Shown here: piece by piece, positions 1 through 10,388 of the stretch
Position numbering within the stretch: position 1 is the stretch's first letter
Layout of the letters: every line of letters starts with the position of its first letter
Source of the DNA: Pseudomonadota bacterium
GTDB taxonomy: Bacteria; Pseudomonadota; Alphaproteobacteria; Rhizobiales; Rhizobiaceae
DNA length: 61,770 bases
NCBI GenBank assembly: GCA_020161665.1
Contig: JAIUPA010000024.1
Location: 1-61,770 of the forward strand
Direction: 5' to 3'
Position numbers and translations under genes: made by a program
Notes under the pieces: generated by a model
What the model was told of the DNA's origin: nothing
Databases searched by the model: none
Seen by the model: only the letters and a program-made list of their open reading frames with translations

Positions 1-718
1 GCACGAAGTTGATCTGCAGATAGTTGGCGAACACGGCGTTACCGGCCACATAGGCAATCACGCCGAATGTGGCCGAGGCGATCATCACCGGCACGATGGC
101 AAGACCATCAAGACCATCGGTGAGGTTCACGGCATTGCCCGCGCCAACGATGACGAACGCACCGAACAGGGCGAAGAAATAGCCAAGGTTCAGCAGGAAA
201 TCCTTGAAGAAGGGAAAGGCAACCGAGGTAGCGATATGCGCGCCCTGCGGGCTGGCATTACCCGCCGCACGCATCATGAAGAACACGGCAACGGCGGCGA
301 CAGCGGCTTCAATGCCAAGGCGGGCGCGACCGGAAAAGCCCTTGTCCGACTGCTTGGTGACCTTCAGGTAGTCATCGTAAAAGCCGATGGCTCCGAACCC
401 CAGCGTCACCAGAAGCGTCGCCACCACATAGGTGTTGGAAAGATCGGCCCACAGCAGCGAGCCGACGACGATACCGGCCAGGATCATCAGGCCGCCCATG
501 GTGGGCGTACCGGCCTTCTTGAAATGGGTCTGCGGCCCATCGGCGCGGATCGGCTGACCTTTCCCCTGACGCACGCGCAGCGAATTGATCATGGCCGGAC
601 CGAACAGAAAGACGATGAACGCGGAAGTCGCGAGCGCCGCACCGGAGCGGAAGGTGATGTAGCGGAACAGATTGAAGATCTGAAAATGGTCCGCCAGTTG
701 CACTAGCCAAAGCAGCAT
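1..718 (-). CDS. mraY: MraY, phospho-N-acetylmuramoyl-pentapeptide-transferase (3' end off window)
   Basis: This integral membrane enzyme transfers phospho-MurNAc-pentapeptide from UDP to undecaprenyl phosphate, forming lipid I. Translating from the ATG at 716-718 gives [20 protein letters not shown], the typical MraY start, followed by the FRSGAA and GTPTMGG segments of the family and the conserved Asp-rich stretch FYDDYLK. Further on the frame reads [13 protein letters not shown], the hallmark active-site motif. About 239 codons are inside the window and the C-terminus is missing. It is the last visible gene of the dcw operon, 24 nt after murF. Identity is secure. Confidence 0.95.
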   Translation of the reverse strand, partial: MLLWLVQLADHFQIFNLFRYITFRSGAALATSAFIVFLFGPAMINSLRVRQGKGQPIRADGPQTHFKKAGTPTMGGLMILAGIVVGSLLWADLSNTYVVATLLVTLGFGAIGFYDDYLKVTKQSDKGFSGRARLGIEAAVAAVAVFFMMRAAGNASPQGAHIATSVAFPFFKDFLLNLGYFFALFGAFVIVGAGNAVNLTDGLDGLAIVPVMIASATFGVIAYVAGNAVFANYLQINFV

Positions 719-742
719 GGATCGCTTCCCCCGAAAGAAACG

Positions 743-2176
743 TTAGAAATCGGCCTGCGTGTCGGCCACCGGCGGGAACTTGTCAAGCAAGGCCGCAACA
801 ATCTTCCCGAAACCGATGCCGAGTGATGACTTCACCATCACGACATCGCCCGGCTGAACGGCCTCGACAGCATAAGCCGCCAGTTCTTCCGTCTTTTCGC
901 GATAGACAACCTCAACCGTCTCCGGAAGCGCATCGCGCAGGTTCACCATCGCCGGGCCGGAAAGCCAGACATGGGTGATGCCAGCGGCCAGCACCGGCCC
1001 CGCAAGATCGGCATGAACCGAATCCGAATGAACGCCCATTTCCAACATATCGCCGAGAACGGCAATACGTCGTCCTGCCCCTTGCGTCCGCGCCGTCGAA
1101 AGAACAGCGACCGCCGCCCGCATCGAGGCCGGATTGGCATTGTAGCTTTCATCGATCAGTGTGAAGGCATAGCCATCTTTCACCAGACGGTGGCGCTGGC
1201 CGCGCCCCTTGACCGCCTGAAGCACACCCAGCGCATCGATGGCCGCGCCAAGGTCGGCACCGCAAAGCGAAACCGCAGCGAGCGCCGCCACGGAGTTTTC
1301 GGCGATATGAAGACCCGGCGCACCAATCGTCACATTGTAGCGGGCATAGCCGTTCACCAGCGTATAGGCCGAGCCATCCGGCCCGCCCTCATAATCTTCC
1401 ATGCGGAAATCGGCCTGCACATGCTGGCCAAAGGAGAAGATGCGCGAAACACCCGCCGCCCGTGCCGCATTGTCGAGCAGGAAATACTGGTCGTTATCGC
1501 GATTGATGAGGCCAGCCCCACCCGGTTCGATGCCTTCGAAAATCTCGGCCTTGGCGATGGCGATTTCCTCGACATTGGCAAAATTACCAAGATGCGCCGG
1601 CGCAACAGTGGTGATGATCGCCACATGCGGGCGCACCATGGCCACCAGCGGGCGGATTTCGCCGGGATGGTTCATCCCCACTTCAAACACGCCATAGCGC
1701 GCCGAGACCGGCATACGGGCCAACGTCAGCGGCACGCCCCAATGATTGTTGAACGAGGCAACGGCCGCATGTACCTCACCCGAAGGGGCCAGCAGCGTGC
1801 GCAGCATTTCCTTCGTCGTCGTCTTGCCGACCGAACCCGTCACCGCAATGATCTGGGCATGGGAACGGGCGCGCGCCGCAACGCCCAAACGGCCAAGAGC
1901 CGCCAGAACGTCGTCGACCACGATCATAGGGGCCGACACGCGGCCCAGCGCCGGAAGCTTGCCTTCGGCGACAACCACCAGCCCCGCACCATTGGCAACC
2001 GCGACACCGGCAAAATCATGCCCGTCCACCCGGTCGCCCTTGATGGCGAAGAAGGCATCACCGGCAGAAACCGACCGGCTGTCGATGGAAATGCCCGAAA
2101 TCCCCTCCGGCAGATTGCCGATGGGGCGACCAGCCATGGCCGCGACGAGATCCTTGCTGGTCCACAGCCATTCCAT
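743..2176 (-). CDS. murF: MurF, UDP-MurNAc-tripeptide--D-Ala-D-Ala ligase
   Basis: This 477-residue cytoplasmic Mur ligase adds D-Ala-D-Ala to UDP-MurNAc-tripeptide. The ATP-binding loop GSVGKTTTKEM lies around residues 114-124. It is followed by the central-domain pattern FNNHWGVPLTLARM and the C-terminal-domain motif DESYNANPASMRAA, both characteristic of MurF. Length is normal. Its ATG overlaps the murE stop (TAATG at 2174-2178), which implies translational coupling. It sits between murE and mraY in the usual dcw order. Confidence 0.96.
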   Translation of the reverse strand: MEWLWTSKDLVAAMAGRPIGNLPEGISGISIDSRSVSAGDAFFAIKGDRVDGHDFAGVAVANGAGLVVVAEGKLPALGRVSAPMIVVDDVLAALGRLGVAARARSHAQIIAVTGSVGKTTTKEMLRTLLAPSGEVHAAVASFNNHWGVPLTLARMPVSARYGVFEVGMNHPGEIRPLVAMVRPHVAIITTVAPAHLGNFANVEEIAIAKAEIFEGIEPGGAGLINRDNDQYFLLDNAARAAGVSRIFSFGQHVQADFRMEDYEGGPDGSAYTLVNGYARYNVTIGAPGLHIAENSVAALAAVSLCGADLGAAIDALGVLQAVKGRGQRHRLVKDGYAFTLIDESYNANPASMRAAVAVLSTARTQGAGRRIAVLGDMLEMGVHSDSVHADLAGPVLAAGITHVWLSGPAMVNLRDALPETVEVVYREKTEELAAYAVEAVQPGDVVMVKSSLGIGFGKIVAALLDKFPPVADTQADF

Positions 2177-3633
2177 TAGCGGCCCTCCTCAAGTGCGAGC
2201 CGCACTTCCTGATGATCGGAAAACGGCAAAACGACCGAACCGACCGTCTGCCCCTCTTCATGTCCCTTGCCCGCAACAATCAACGTATCGCCCGATTGCA
2301 GAAGCGAAACCGCATGGCGAATGGCGGCACGACGGTCGCCGATTTCGGTTGCGCCGGGTGCCGCCGCCATGATCTCGGCGCGGATCGTTTCCGGCACTTC
2401 CGAGCGCGGGTTGTCGTCGGTGACGATCACCACATCGGCAAGCCGCGTGGCAATCTCGCCCATGATCGGGCGCTTGCCCTTGTCGCGGTCGCCGCCGCAG
2501 CCGAACACCACGATGATCCGGCCAGAGGTGAACGGGCGCACGGAGGCCAGCACATTGGAAAGCGCATCCGGCTTGTGGGCGTAGTCCACATAGGCGAGCG
2601 CGCCGGACGCCGTCTTGCCGACGAGTTCAAGACGGCCCGGAGCCCCCTTGAGCTTGCCAAGCGCTTCAAAGGCAACGGCAGGCGCAACGCCGGTGGAAAT
2701 GGCAAAGCCTGCAGCTACCAGAGCGTTGGCGATCTGGAAATCGCCCGCCAGCGGCACCTTCACTTCATAAATCACGCCCGCATGATGCACTTCGGCGACC
2801 TGCGCATCGCGCAGATGCTCAATGCGCTTCACCGTGATGAAATCACCGGCGCGGCCCACCAGACGCACATCCTGACCGGCAGCCTTGGCAGCAGCCGCCG
2901 CCTTTTCAGACCATTCATCATCGGCAAAGATGATGGCGGGCGAGCCCTTGGGCATCAGCGTGAACAGCCGCATCTTGGCGGCGAAATACTCTTCCACCGT
3001 CGGGTGGTAGTCCATGTGGTCGCGGCCAAGATTGGTAAAGCCACCGGCGGCAAGCTTCACCCCGTCGAGGCGCGACTGGTCAAGACCGTGGCTTGAGGCT
3101 TCCATCGCCCCGTGCGTCACGCCTTCCGAAGCGAGTTCCGCCAGAAGCTTCATCAGCGACACCGGGTCCGGCGTCGTCAGCGAGCCGTAATCGTCACGCG
3201 TCGGGGAAATCACGCCGGTCGTGCCGATCTGTGCAGCCTTCAGGCCCGCATAGGCCCAGATCTGCCGCGTGAAGGAAACGACCGAAGTCTTGCCCGCCGT
3301 GCCGGTGATGGCAATCATCGTTTCCGGCTGGGCACCGTAGAAGTTGGCGGCGGCGAGCGCCAGAAAGCGACGCGGATCGGCCGTCACGAGAACCGGGACG
3401 GCAAGGCCTTCGACCGGATGGGACGAAACGACAGCCGCCGCCCCGCGCGCCACGGCATCGGCCACGAAGGCCGCGCCATCCGCCTTCACACCAGACACCG
3501 CTACGAAAAGATCGCCCGAGGCGATCTTGCGGCTATCGGCGGTCATGCCGGAAATTTCGGTTTCGCCTGCGCCCCCTTCAAGGGCCCCCGTCAGCGCCGC
3601 ATCAATATCGCGGGCCAGCTCCCTGAGCTTCAT
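2176..3633 (-). CDS. murE: MurE, UDP-MurNAc-L-Ala-D-Glu--meso-DAP ligase
   Basis: This 485-residue Mur ligase adds the third stem-peptide residue. The ATP loop GTAGKTS is at about residues 111-117. The DNPR tetrad at about 407-410 is the known determinant for meso-diaminopimelate rather than lysine, as expected for a Gram-negative. The open frame extends upstream to an ATG at 3672. I prefer the ATG at 3633 because the product then begins [12 protein letters not shown] like family members, and the upstream ATG has its purine run only one base away. It overlaps murF by one stop/start pair. Confidence 0.93.
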   Translation of the reverse strand: MKLRELARDIDAALTGALEGGAGETEISGMTADSRKIASGDLFVAVSGVKADGAAFVADAVARGAAAVVSSHPVEGLAVPVLVTADPRRFLALAAANFYGAQPETMIAITGTAGKTSVVSFTRQIWAYAGLKAAQIGTTGVISPTRDDYGSLTTPDPVSLMKLLAELASEGVTHGAMEASSHGLDQSRLDGVKLAAGGFTNLGRDHMDYHPTVEEYFAAKMRLFTLMPKGSPAIIFADDEWSEKAAAAAKAAGQDVRLVGRAGDFITVKRIEHLRDAQVAEVHHAGVIYEVKVPLAGDFQIANALVAAGFAISTGVAPAVAFEALGKLKGAPGRLELVGKTASGALAYVDYAHKPDALSNVLASVRPFTSGRIIVVFGCGGDRDKGKRPIMGEIATRLADVVIVTDDNPRSEVPETIRAEIMAAAPGATEIGDRRAAIRHAVSLLQSGDTLIVAGKGHEEGQTVGSVVLPFSDHQEVRLALEEGR

Positions 3634-3708
3634 CGTCTTGCTCTTTTCCGTTCGAATCGCAGCCTGCTTCATGCCCCTGCATGAATCACTGCGGTTCGTT
3701 CATACTAA

Positions 3709-5445
3709 TCAATAAGACTTCAACAAGGCAGTCCCGATATCGCCGAAGCGCGGCTCAACGCCAAGGATCGGGGCCGAGCGGCGAATGATCTCACCCGCCA
3801 TCGGCGCGGCGGAGGTCCCGGCCAGTGCAGCACCATTGCCCTTTTCGGTCTTCGGCTCGTCGATGAAGGTCAGAACCACATATTGCGGGTTCTCCATCGG
3901 GAAGGCCGCCAGAAACGCATTGAAGTTCTTGTCGTGCACGTAGCGACCGTTCACCACCTTGTCAGCGGTGCCCGTCTTGCCGCCCACGTTGAAGCCCGGC
4001 ACGCGGGCATTGCGGCCCGAACCATTGACGCCGTTCCATTCAAAGAGGAAGCGCATGTCCTTGCTGGTGGTCGGTTTGATGACCTGCGTCGCCACCTGAT
4101 CGGCCTCGTCCTGCGTGCGCGGCAGGAAGGTCGGTTCGATGAGCTTGCCGCCATTGACGAGAGCAGCCCCCGCGACCGCCGTCTGCAGCGGCGTGGTCGA
4201 GACACCGTGACCGAAGGAAATCGTGATCGAGTTGATCTTCTTCCATTCGCGCGGCTGCGAAGGCATGGCCACTTCGGGAAGTTCCGTCTGCATCTTGCGG
4301 GTCAGGCCCAGACGGTTCAGGAATTCCTTGTGGTTTTCCGTCCCCACCGTATCGGCGATCTTGGCCGTACCGATGTTCGAAGAATACTGGAAGATTTCCG
4401 GCACCGTCAGCACGCGACCCTTGCCGTGGAAATCCTTGATGGTGAAGCCGCCGATGCGGATCGGGAAGCGGGCGTCAAAGCTGTCGTTCAGGTGAACCTT
4501 GCCCGAATCGAGCCCCATGGCGATCGTGAACGACTTGAAGGTGGAGCCCATTTCGAACGTGCCGTTCGAAACGCGGTTCAGCCAGCCCTCTTCCTTGCCT
4601 TCCGCCGGATTGTTCGGATCAAAGTCCGGAACCGAGGCCATGGCAAGAATTTCGCCCGTATGCACATTGAGCACCACGGCACCCGCCCCGAGCGATTCAT
4701 ACTTCGCCATTGCGTTGGCCAGAACGTCATGCAGCGCGCTCTGGACGCGAAGATCGATTGACAGGCGCAGCGGCTCCAGCGGCGCGTCGCTGGTCATGCC
4801 AAGCGCCGTCAGGTCCTTCAGGCCCTGATTGTCCATGAAGCGTTCCATACCGGCCACGCCGCGGTTGTCGATGTTCACGAAACCGATGACATGGGCCGCC
4901 GTCGGGCCACCCGGATAGAAACGGCGCTTTTCCGGACGGAAGCCGATGCCGGGAATGCCGAGCGCCAGGATCTGGCTCTGCTGCTTCGGCGTCAACTGGC
5001 GGCGCAGCCACTGGAAGTGCGAATTCTTCATGGAAAGGCGCTTGTAGGTGCCCTTCACGTCAAGATCGGTCAGAACCGTCGCCAGCTTTTCAACGGCTTC
5101 GTCAGGATCGACAATCTTGTGCGGCTCGGCAAAGAGCGAGACCGTTCGAATATCGGTTGCGAGAATTTCGCCATTACGGTCCAGAAGGTCCGGACGCGAC
5201 GCCATCAGGCTATCGGCGGGCATGATGGAGGATACCGTTTCGGGCGAACGGATACCGTATTGCACCAGACGACCGCCCACCAGCGCATAAACGCCGACAA
5301 AAGTAACGATCAACAGGCCAACGCGCGTCTTCGCCTGCTGGCGCTTGCGCTTGGCAACCCCTTCAAAAAGCGCCCCCTTCTTCGCGCCCCCGGCTGCGAA
5401 ATGGGCCTTGCTTTTCACCATCATGACGCGAGACAGAAAAGACAT
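3709..5445 (-). CDS. ftsI: FtsI (PBP3), septal peptidoglycan D,D-transpeptidase
   Basis: This 578-residue class B penicillin-binding protein crosslinks septal peptidoglycan. A basic N-terminal tail precedes one membrane helix at about residues 42-58, then the dimerisation/pedestal region. The transpeptidase domain carries all three catalytic boxes: STFK (301-304), SSN (355-357) and KTGT (490-493). Its ATG overlaps the ftsL stop (TGATG), so it is likely translationally coupled to ftsL. Nothing is missing or unusual compared with the family. Confidence 0.96.
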   Translation of the reverse strand: MSFLSRVMMVKSKAHFAAGGAKKGALFEGVAKRKRQQAKTRVGLLIVTFVGVYALVGGRLVQYGIRSPETVSSIMPADSLMASRPDLLDRNGEILATDIRTVSLFAEPHKIVDPDEAVEKLATVLTDLDVKGTYKRLSMKNSHFQWLRRQLTPKQQSQILALGIPGIGFRPEKRRFYPGGPTAAHVIGFVNIDNRGVAGMERFMDNQGLKDLTALGMTSDAPLEPLRLSIDLRVQSALHDVLANAMAKYESLGAGAVVLNVHTGEILAMASVPDFDPNNPAEGKEEGWLNRVSNGTFEMGSTFKSFTIAMGLDSGKVHLNDSFDARFPIRIGGFTIKDFHGKGRVLTVPEIFQYSSNIGTAKIADTVGTENHKEFLNRLGLTRKMQTELPEVAMPSQPREWKKINSITISFGHGVSTTPLQTAVAGAALVNGGKLIEPTFLPRTQDEADQVATQVIKPTTSKDMRFLFEWNGVNGSGRNARVPGFNVGGKTGTADKVVNGRYVHDKNFNAFLAAFPMENPQYVVLTFIDEPKTEKGNGAALAGTSAAPMAGEIIRRSAPILGVEPRFGDIGTALLKSY

Positions 5446-5972
5446 CAGGGCTTCACCGATCCGGTTTTGATTGAGTCGGGACGTTGCGCCGGAATGGCAA
5501 TGCCACCGGCCGGCGTGCGCGGCAGAGCCGCCGCCGTCTTCGGTGCGGCAGGCTTCGTGGCGGCCACAGTGGCGAGCGCCTTCGTGGCGGCAGCAACTGC
5601 CGCCGTGGCGGACGCCGTCTTGCCATCCTTGGCGTTCTTGTCGTCAGCGGCATCCGCGACGGCAGGCTGCGGCACCTGCGACTTCAACATCGGCAATTCG
5701 GAAGGCTGGGCAAGTTGTGTCGGCTCGGTCGGCACCAGCTTCAACTGGGCATTATAGGTGTTGACGAGCTTTTCGAGACGGTTCGGCTGCGTCAGCAAAG
5801 CCCAATCGGCGCGCAGAAGATCGATCGTGTCTTTCTCCAGCTTGATCTCGGCCTCAAGGCGACGCACTTCCTGCTGCTTTTCATCCGCCTTGTGCTTGAT
5901 CGAATAGGTGATCGTGGCGGCCACCACCATGACACCGAAGAGAACGAGGTCGAGTGCTTTCAGCATGATCAA
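5445..5972 (-). CDS. ftsL: FtsL-like cell division protein
   Basis: This 175-residue bitopic membrane protein has a short N-terminus, one hydrophobic helix (about residues 5-22) and a charged heptad region (about 28-75) that would form the coiled coil pairing with FtsB in the FtsQLB complex. The last 90 residues are rich in Ala, Thr and Pro and are probably disordered, a common extension in rhizobial FtsL. Sequence conservation in FtsL is weak, so the call rests on topology plus position between rsmH and ftsI. Its ATG overlaps the rsmH stop (ATGA at 5969-5972). Confidence 0.85.
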   Translation of the reverse strand: MIMLKALDLVLFGVMVVAATITYSIKHKADEKQQEVRRLEAEIKLEKDTIDLLRADWALLTQPNRLEKLVNTYNAQLKLVPTEPTQLAQPSELPMLKSQVPQPAVADAADDKNAKDGKTASATAAVAAATKALATVAATKPAAPKTAAALPRTPAGGIAIPAQRPDSIKTGSVKP

Positions 5973-6994
5973 CCTCCCAGCCGTGCGATGTCTGCCAGCG
6001 CGGGCAGGTCAAAAATGGAATCATCGGCCTTGGCAGCCGGGGCAGAGGTGCGGATAGCCGCACGCAGCTTGGCGGAACGGGCACGCGGGTTCATCTCCGC
6101 CTCCTCTTCACCAGCCGTCACCACCTTGCGGTTCAAGAGATCGAACTCGGCCGGAGCCGCCATCGCCATCGGCAAATGCCGCGAACCGGAAGCCTTGCCG
6201 GAACGGGCCGAAAGATAGGCCTTCACAATACGATCCTCGAGAGAATGGAAGGTAACGACCACCAGACGACCGCCGGGCTTCAAGGCCCGTTCAGCAGCAA
6301 AAAGCGCCGACGCCAGTTCGCCCAACTCGTCGTTGACAAAGACGCGCAGCGCCTGAAAGACGCGCGTGGCCGGATGAATGCGATCCTTCGCCTTGCGCGG
6401 TGTGACGATCTCGATCAGGCCGGCCAGATCACGCGTGGTGCGGAACGGCTCCTCAAGGCGGCGTTTTTCAATGGCGCGCGCGATGCGGCCCGCCTGGCTC
6501 TCTTCACCGAGAAAACCGAAAATGCGGATAAGGTCCCCGACCTTGGCGCGGTTGACGACATCCGCCGCCGAAACCCCTGCCCCGGACATGCGCATGTCGA
6601 GCGGGCCGTTTTTCTGGAAGGAGAAACCGCGTTCGGCCTCATCGATCTGCATGGAGGAGACGCCGATATCGAGAACGACGCCATCAAGACCCCCAGCAGG
6701 AGCATGAGCGTCGAGGCGCGAAAACTGCGAGTGAATGAGCGTGAGGCGACCGGCATGAGCGGCAACCAGCGCCTGCCCGCCCGCAATCGCATTCGGGTCC
6801 CGGTCGAGCGCAATCACCTGCGCGCCGGTTTCCAGAATGGCCGAGGTGTAGCCGCCTGCCCCGAAGGTTCCATCAAGAATGATCTGATCCGGCTTTGGAG
6901 CCAGTGCTTCCAGAACTTCGGAAAGCAGGACCGGAATGTGACGAACCGGTCCGCCACCGGAGAGGTTATCGTCCTCGCCAGAATTCGCCGTCAT
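5969..6994 (-). CDS. rsmH: RsmH (MraW), 16S rRNA m4C1402 methyltransferase
   Basis: The product is 341 residues from the ATG at 6992-6994. It uses S-adenosylmethionine to N4-methylate C1402 of 16S rRNA. It begins near [14 protein letters not shown] and continues into [15 protein letters not shown], the SAM-binding motif I of RsmH. Later motifs include the [11 protein letters not shown] segment and the C-terminal [13 protein letters not shown] block. The frame stays open upstream to 7675, but that part overlaps mraZ in another frame and has no similarity, so the shorter start is used. There is a 65-nt gap after mraZ. Confidence 0.95.
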   Translation of the reverse strand: MTANSGEDDNLSGGGPVRHIPVLLSEVLEALAPKPDQIILDGTFGAGGYTSAILETGAQVIALDRDPNAIAGGQALVAAHAGRLTLIHSQFSRLDAHAPAGGLDGVVLDIGVSSMQIDEAERGFSFQKNGPLDMRMSGAGVSAADVVNRAKVGDLIRIFGFLGEESQAGRIARAIEKRRLEEPFRTTRDLAGLIEIVTPRKAKDRIHPATRVFQALRVFVNDELGELASALFAAERALKPGGRLVVVTFHSLEDRIVKAYLSARSGKASGSRHLPMAMAAPAEFDLLNRKVVTAGEEEAEMNPRARSAKLRAAIRTSAPAAKADDSIFDLPALADIARLGG

Positions 6995-7059
6995 TCCGAT
7001 CCCTCGCTCTTCGCCGCATGCGGGCCGAGACCGAAAGCGAAACGCCGTCGGAAACTGCC

Positions 7060-7500
7060 CTACCCGGAACGCGTGCCCGCCGGCATTCGCTCCGCTCTGG
7101 CCTGCGCCTGCGCCTCGTGAAACGCCTGCGTCTGCCATAACTGAAAATGGTCCGCCCGACCGACAAAGGTCACTTCGTCCGTGATGCCGGTAAAGGAACG
7201 GATGAAATCCGTCACCATCAACCGCCCTTCCGGGTCGAGCTTCATGAAGACGCCGCCGCCATGAACGAGCAGCGACATCCGATTTGCCTCCGGCGAAAAC
7301 GGGTCCATGCCCGCCAACTGCCGTTCGTACCGCTCCAGAAGCTCCACGCCGCCGCAGCTGAACGCCGGAAAGACGAAGTCCTGAAAGCCGTAAAGCTCCC
7401 GGATACCCCGGCTCGCCAGCACCGCACGGAACGGCGCCGGGACGGAAACCCGCCCCTTCGCATCTATCCGGTTGGTCGCATGCGACAGGAAGCGATCCAT
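7060..7500 (-). CDS. mraZ: MraZ, dcw operon transcriptional regulator
   Basis: This 146-residue protein has two SpoVT/AbrB-like swapped-hairpin repeats. The first contains the family signature [13 protein letters not shown] and the second contains LDPEGRLMV. MraZ forms a ring that binds direct TGGG-type repeats and represses the dcw operon, including its own gene. The ATG is at 7498-7500. It is the first gene of the cluster, and the matching repeats lie about 155-200 bp upstream. Confidence 0.95.
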   Translation of the reverse strand: MDRFLSHATNRIDAKGRVSVPAPFRAVLASRGIRELYGFQDFVFPAFSCGGVELLERYERQLAGMDPFSPEANRMSLLVHGGGVFMKLDPEGRLMVTDFIRSFTGITDEVTFVGRADHFQLWQTQAFHEAQAQARAERMPAGTRSG

Positions 7501-7653
7501 AACGCGGTACTATCGTCTCCCTCACACGGACGGGCCGAAACACCATCCGAAAACGCAAAACGCCACACCGCCCGCCAGCGCAAAACGCCGCATTGGCCCC
7601 CGAAGGATTCCCAAGCATTTCCTGCAATGAGTGGACCGCAAATGGTCCGTGTG

Positions 7654-7698
7654 TGGTATGAATTTGGGATACCATGGGACAATATGGGCGTCAATGGG
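7654..7698 (-). promoter_or_regulatory. MraZ box array upstream of the dcw operon
   Basis: TGGG occurs on the plus strand at 7665, 7675, 7685 and 7695, an exact 10-bp period, with a weaker TGGT at 7654. Direct TGGGN repeats with 5-bp spacers are the known MraZ operator arrangement in gammaproteobacteria. The 7501-7889 interval contains no gene. It holds this array and an AT-rich stretch (7735-7885) that probably carries dcw promoter elements. Confidence 0.75.
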
Positions 7699-7889
7699 AA
7701 GAGAGGACCGAACAGGCCACCTCGGGTTAATTGTTTATAAGCTGTTAAGTTTAACGAATGGTTATTTCCAAGCCCTGCGCGGGATTTTTCGAACCGCTTG
7801 GAAAATGAAAATGAAATATAAAAAACAAATACATAAATCGATCCGCCACGAGGGCGGAAACGCCGTCTCAAACCATAATGTTAAAAATT

Positions 7890-8318
7890 CGCCAGTCGGC
7901 CTGTAAGCCGGGTTCTGTATGGCCCCGGCCCCTCTTGCGAAGCACCGGAACGTGGCAGCCATTCATCTGGGACGGCATTTGCATGCCGCCTCGCGCAACC
8001 CACCCGGACGACTGACCCGGAAACGGGCCTGGCACGCTTGCGCGTGCCGCGTCATCCCTATTCGGTCTTGCTCCCGGTGGGGTTTACCATGCCGTCCCTG
8101 TTACCAGGTCCGCGGTGGGCTCTTACCCCACCCTTTCACCCTTACGCCGACATGCGCCCTTGCAACCAAGGACATCGGCGCGGTCTGCTCTCTGTGGCAC
8201 TTTCCCTGAGGTCGCCCTCGCCGGACGTTATCCGGCACCGTGTTTCCGTGGAGCCCGGACTTTCCTCACCTTACCGTCTTTCGACATTGGTAAAGCGCGG
8301 CTGCCCGGCCGACTGGCA
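7890..8318 (-). ncRNA. rnpB: RNase P RNA (class A)
   Basis: Read on the minus strand, the sequence contains the conserved 5' core GAGGAAAGTCCGGGCTCC and, near the 3' end, the ACAGAACCCGGCTTACAGG block. The terminal P1 helix is an 11-bp perfect pairing between GCCAGTCGGCC (8307-8317 complement) and GGCCGACTGGC (7891-7901 complement), which fixes the boundaries. Length is about 428 nt, normal for alphaproteobacteria. Several open frames cross this region on the plus strand and are not real. Confidence 0.95.
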
Positions 8319-8366
8319 GCGGCTCAATAACCGGGATCGGACCGGAAAGCCATGGAAAAAAGCGTT

Positions 8367-9560
8367 TCACAGAAACTGCGGCGCAAAATCGATGCCATAG
8401 GCCGGATCATCGATCCGCCCATCCGCCAGAAGAACAGCGCCCAGACGCCCCAGCTCATCGGAACTTTTCGCCGCCGCACCGCAGCCGCCCGAAAGCACCG
8501 CCACCCGCTCGGAACCCGGCACAAAGCCGATGCCCGGATAGCCGTTCGGCGTAAACGAGGTGACGCAGGCCGCCATGCTCGAGGTTTTGCAGGTCAACCC
8601 CGGCACCAGTTCGCGCATGATGGCGTCGAGATGCTGGCGCGCCTTCTCCCGTCCGCCACTTCTGAACCAGTCGCGCACATCGGCTTCCGTCGGCAACAGA
8701 AGATCATCGGGATCACCGCCGATCTTCAGATAGGTCTTGCCATCGGGATAACGCACCGGCGGCAGCATGTAGATCTCGAAACCGGCGGTTTTGGGCTTGT
8801 GGATCAGCGACGGCATGCCGGAAAAGCGCTCAATCTCGTCTGCGTCCAGCTCGAAGAAGGCAACCGTTCGGGCAAAGACATCAAGCGCAAAGGGGCGCGG
8901 CATGAGGTTTCGGTTGATGGAAAAACCACCCGCCGCAACGATCACCCGGTCGGCGGAAAAGTGCCCCCCCTCCTCGGTCGACACCACCACGCGACCGCCC
9001 TCCTCGACAACGCAAGCCGCCGTCTGGCGAATGAGCGTCGCGCCGTTCTTCCCGGCCAGCGTCACCTGTGCTTCAACGAGGCGGCGCGGATTGACGTAAC
9101 CCGCCCCGCTTTTTTCGTGAACGCCTTCGCTCCCCTCAGGAATGCTGAAATAGGCAAAGCGCTCGGCCATGCCCGCATTATCAAGATGATCGAGCTTGGC
9201 CCCGGCCCGCGCGCCAGCCGAGAGCACATTGCCCACATAACTCGCCCCGGCCCCGGTCTTCGAACCGACCAGCAGGCACCCCGTCTCATGATAGAAGGAA
9301 ATGCCGCTGGCCGCCTCGATCTCGCCGTAGCGGGCAATCGAGCGGTTGGCGAGCAGCGCCCATTCCGGGTCAGGGTCGATGGTACGGGTTATGCGCGCCT
9401 CGTCGTAATAGCTGGCAAACACGCCGGTATGACGGGCACTATCCTTCGGCTCGTCCGGCCCGAGAAGGGCAACGCCGTCAGACATCGCAGAAAGATGGCG
9501 GGCGGCTGCCGCCCCCATCATGCCCGCGCCGATGATGATGAATTTGAAGTGCCGCGTCAT
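8367..9560 (-). CDS. FAD-dependent amino acid/glycine oxidase-like oxidoreductase (DAO family)
   Basis: The product is 397 residues from the ATG at 9558-9560. The N-terminal dinucleotide-binding motif IIIGAGMMGAAAARHL (residues 7-22) is that of DAO-superfamily flavoproteins. The C-terminal half has the second FAD contact region around GYPGIGFVPGS. The start at 9614 would add 18 residues before the FAD motif, so the shorter start fits better. These enzymes oxidise amines or amino acids to imines and H2O2, but the substrate cannot be inferred. It follows the amidase gene by 57 nt on the same strand. Confidence 0.8.
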   Translation of the reverse strand: MTRHFKFIIIGAGMMGAAAARHLSAMSDGVALLGPDEPKDSARHTGVFASYYDEARITRTIDPDPEWALLANRSIARYGEIEAASGISFYHETGCLLVGSKTGAGASYVGNVLSAGARAGAKLDHLDNAGMAERFAYFSIPEGSEGVHEKSGAGYVNPRRLVEAQVTLAGKNGATLIRQTAACVVEEGGRVVVSTEEGGHFSADRVIVAAGGFSINRNLMPRPFALDVFARTVAFFELDADEIERFSGMPSLIHKPKTAGFEIYMLPPVRYPDGKTYLKIGGDPDDLLLPTEADVRDWFRSGGREKARQHLDAIMRELVPGLTCKTSSMAACVTSFTPNGYPGIGFVPGSERVAVLSGGCGAAAKSSDELGRLGAVLLADGRIDDPAYGIDFAPQFL

Positions 9561-9617
9561 ATCGAATCCCCGATCATTTCGGGAAATGATGAAACCGCCG
9601 CGATCCGATAGCAAGCC

Positions 9618-10388
9618 TTACGCGACTGCGAGACGCGGCTGCGAGACAAGAAGCCGATGCAGCGTGTCGATGGTCGACATATCGGCAATTCCATCCACCT
9701 GCTGCGGACGGAAATGGCGCTGGAAGGCCTGCACGACCCCTTCCGTTGTGGCGCAGAAGATACCCGTAATTTCAATACCATAGCCATAGAAGGCGAGCAT
9801 GGATTGCAGCGCCTCGACCGGCTGGCCGCCATCGCCCTGCTGGAAGAAGCGCCCGCCAGTGATCGGCGTCGGCTCGACATAATGGCCAATGCCCGCCTCG
9901 GCCAGATGCGCCCAGGGAAAGTTCTCGCCCGGATCGGCCTTGCGAACCGGAGCAACATCCGAATGTGCCAAGACGCGCTCACGCGGAATGTAGCGACGGG
10001 CGGAAATATCGGCGCAAAGCGCAATCACCGCCTCGATCTGAGCATCGGGATAATCCGGCAGACCGGCGGGGTGGCCGGGATTGGCGATCTCGATGCCGAT
10101 GGAGCAGGAATTGATATCCGTATCGCCACCCCAGAAGCTCTTGCCCGCATGCCAGGCGCGTTCGGATTCCGGCACAAGCTGGATCACGCGACCATCGGGG
10201 TAGACGAAATAATGGCAGGAGACTTCACTCGCCGGATCACACAGCCACGAAAGGGCCTGATCATCATCCGGCATGCCGGTGTAATGCAGAAGAATCATGT
10301 CCGGCTCGCGGCTTTCCTTGCGCTCGCCATGGTTCGGCGAAGGCTGCACGAGGGCGCGGGCGTAATCAGGCGTAAACGTGGTCGTCAT
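9618..10388 (-). CDS. N-acetylmuramoyl-L-alanine amidase (AmpD/AmiD-like) with peptidoglycan-binding domain
   Basis: This 256-residue protein has an Amidase_2 domain. LLHYTGM, AWHAGKSFW and HSDVAPVRKADPGENFPW carry the zinc ligands and catalytic residues of AmpD-type amidases. The C-terminus (about 185-250) is a PG_binding_1-like repeat (PVEALQSMLAFYGY). No signal peptide is visible, so it may act on recycled anhydro-muropeptides in the cytoplasm, although the wall-binding domain argues for periplasmic use. Its ATG overlaps the stop of the upstream J-domain gene (ATGA). Confidence 0.88.
   Translation of the reverse strand: MTTTFTPDYARALVQPSPNHGERKESREPDMILLHYTGMPDDDQALSWLCDPASEVSCHYFVYPDGRVIQLVPESERAWHAGKSFWGGDTDINSCSIGIEIANPGHPAGLPDYPDAQIEAVIALCADISARRYIPRERVLAHSDVAPVRKADPGENFPWAHLAEAGIGHYVEPTPITGGRFFQQGDGGQPVEALQSMLAFYGYGIEITGIFCATTEGVVQAFQRHFRPQQVDGIADMSTIDTLHRLLVSQPRLAVA

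Noticed and set aside
971..2179. 402-codon frame antisense to murF
   Set aside because: Shadow of murF on the other strand.
7919..8400. Plus-strand frames across 7919-8400
   Set aside because: They lie over RNase P RNA.
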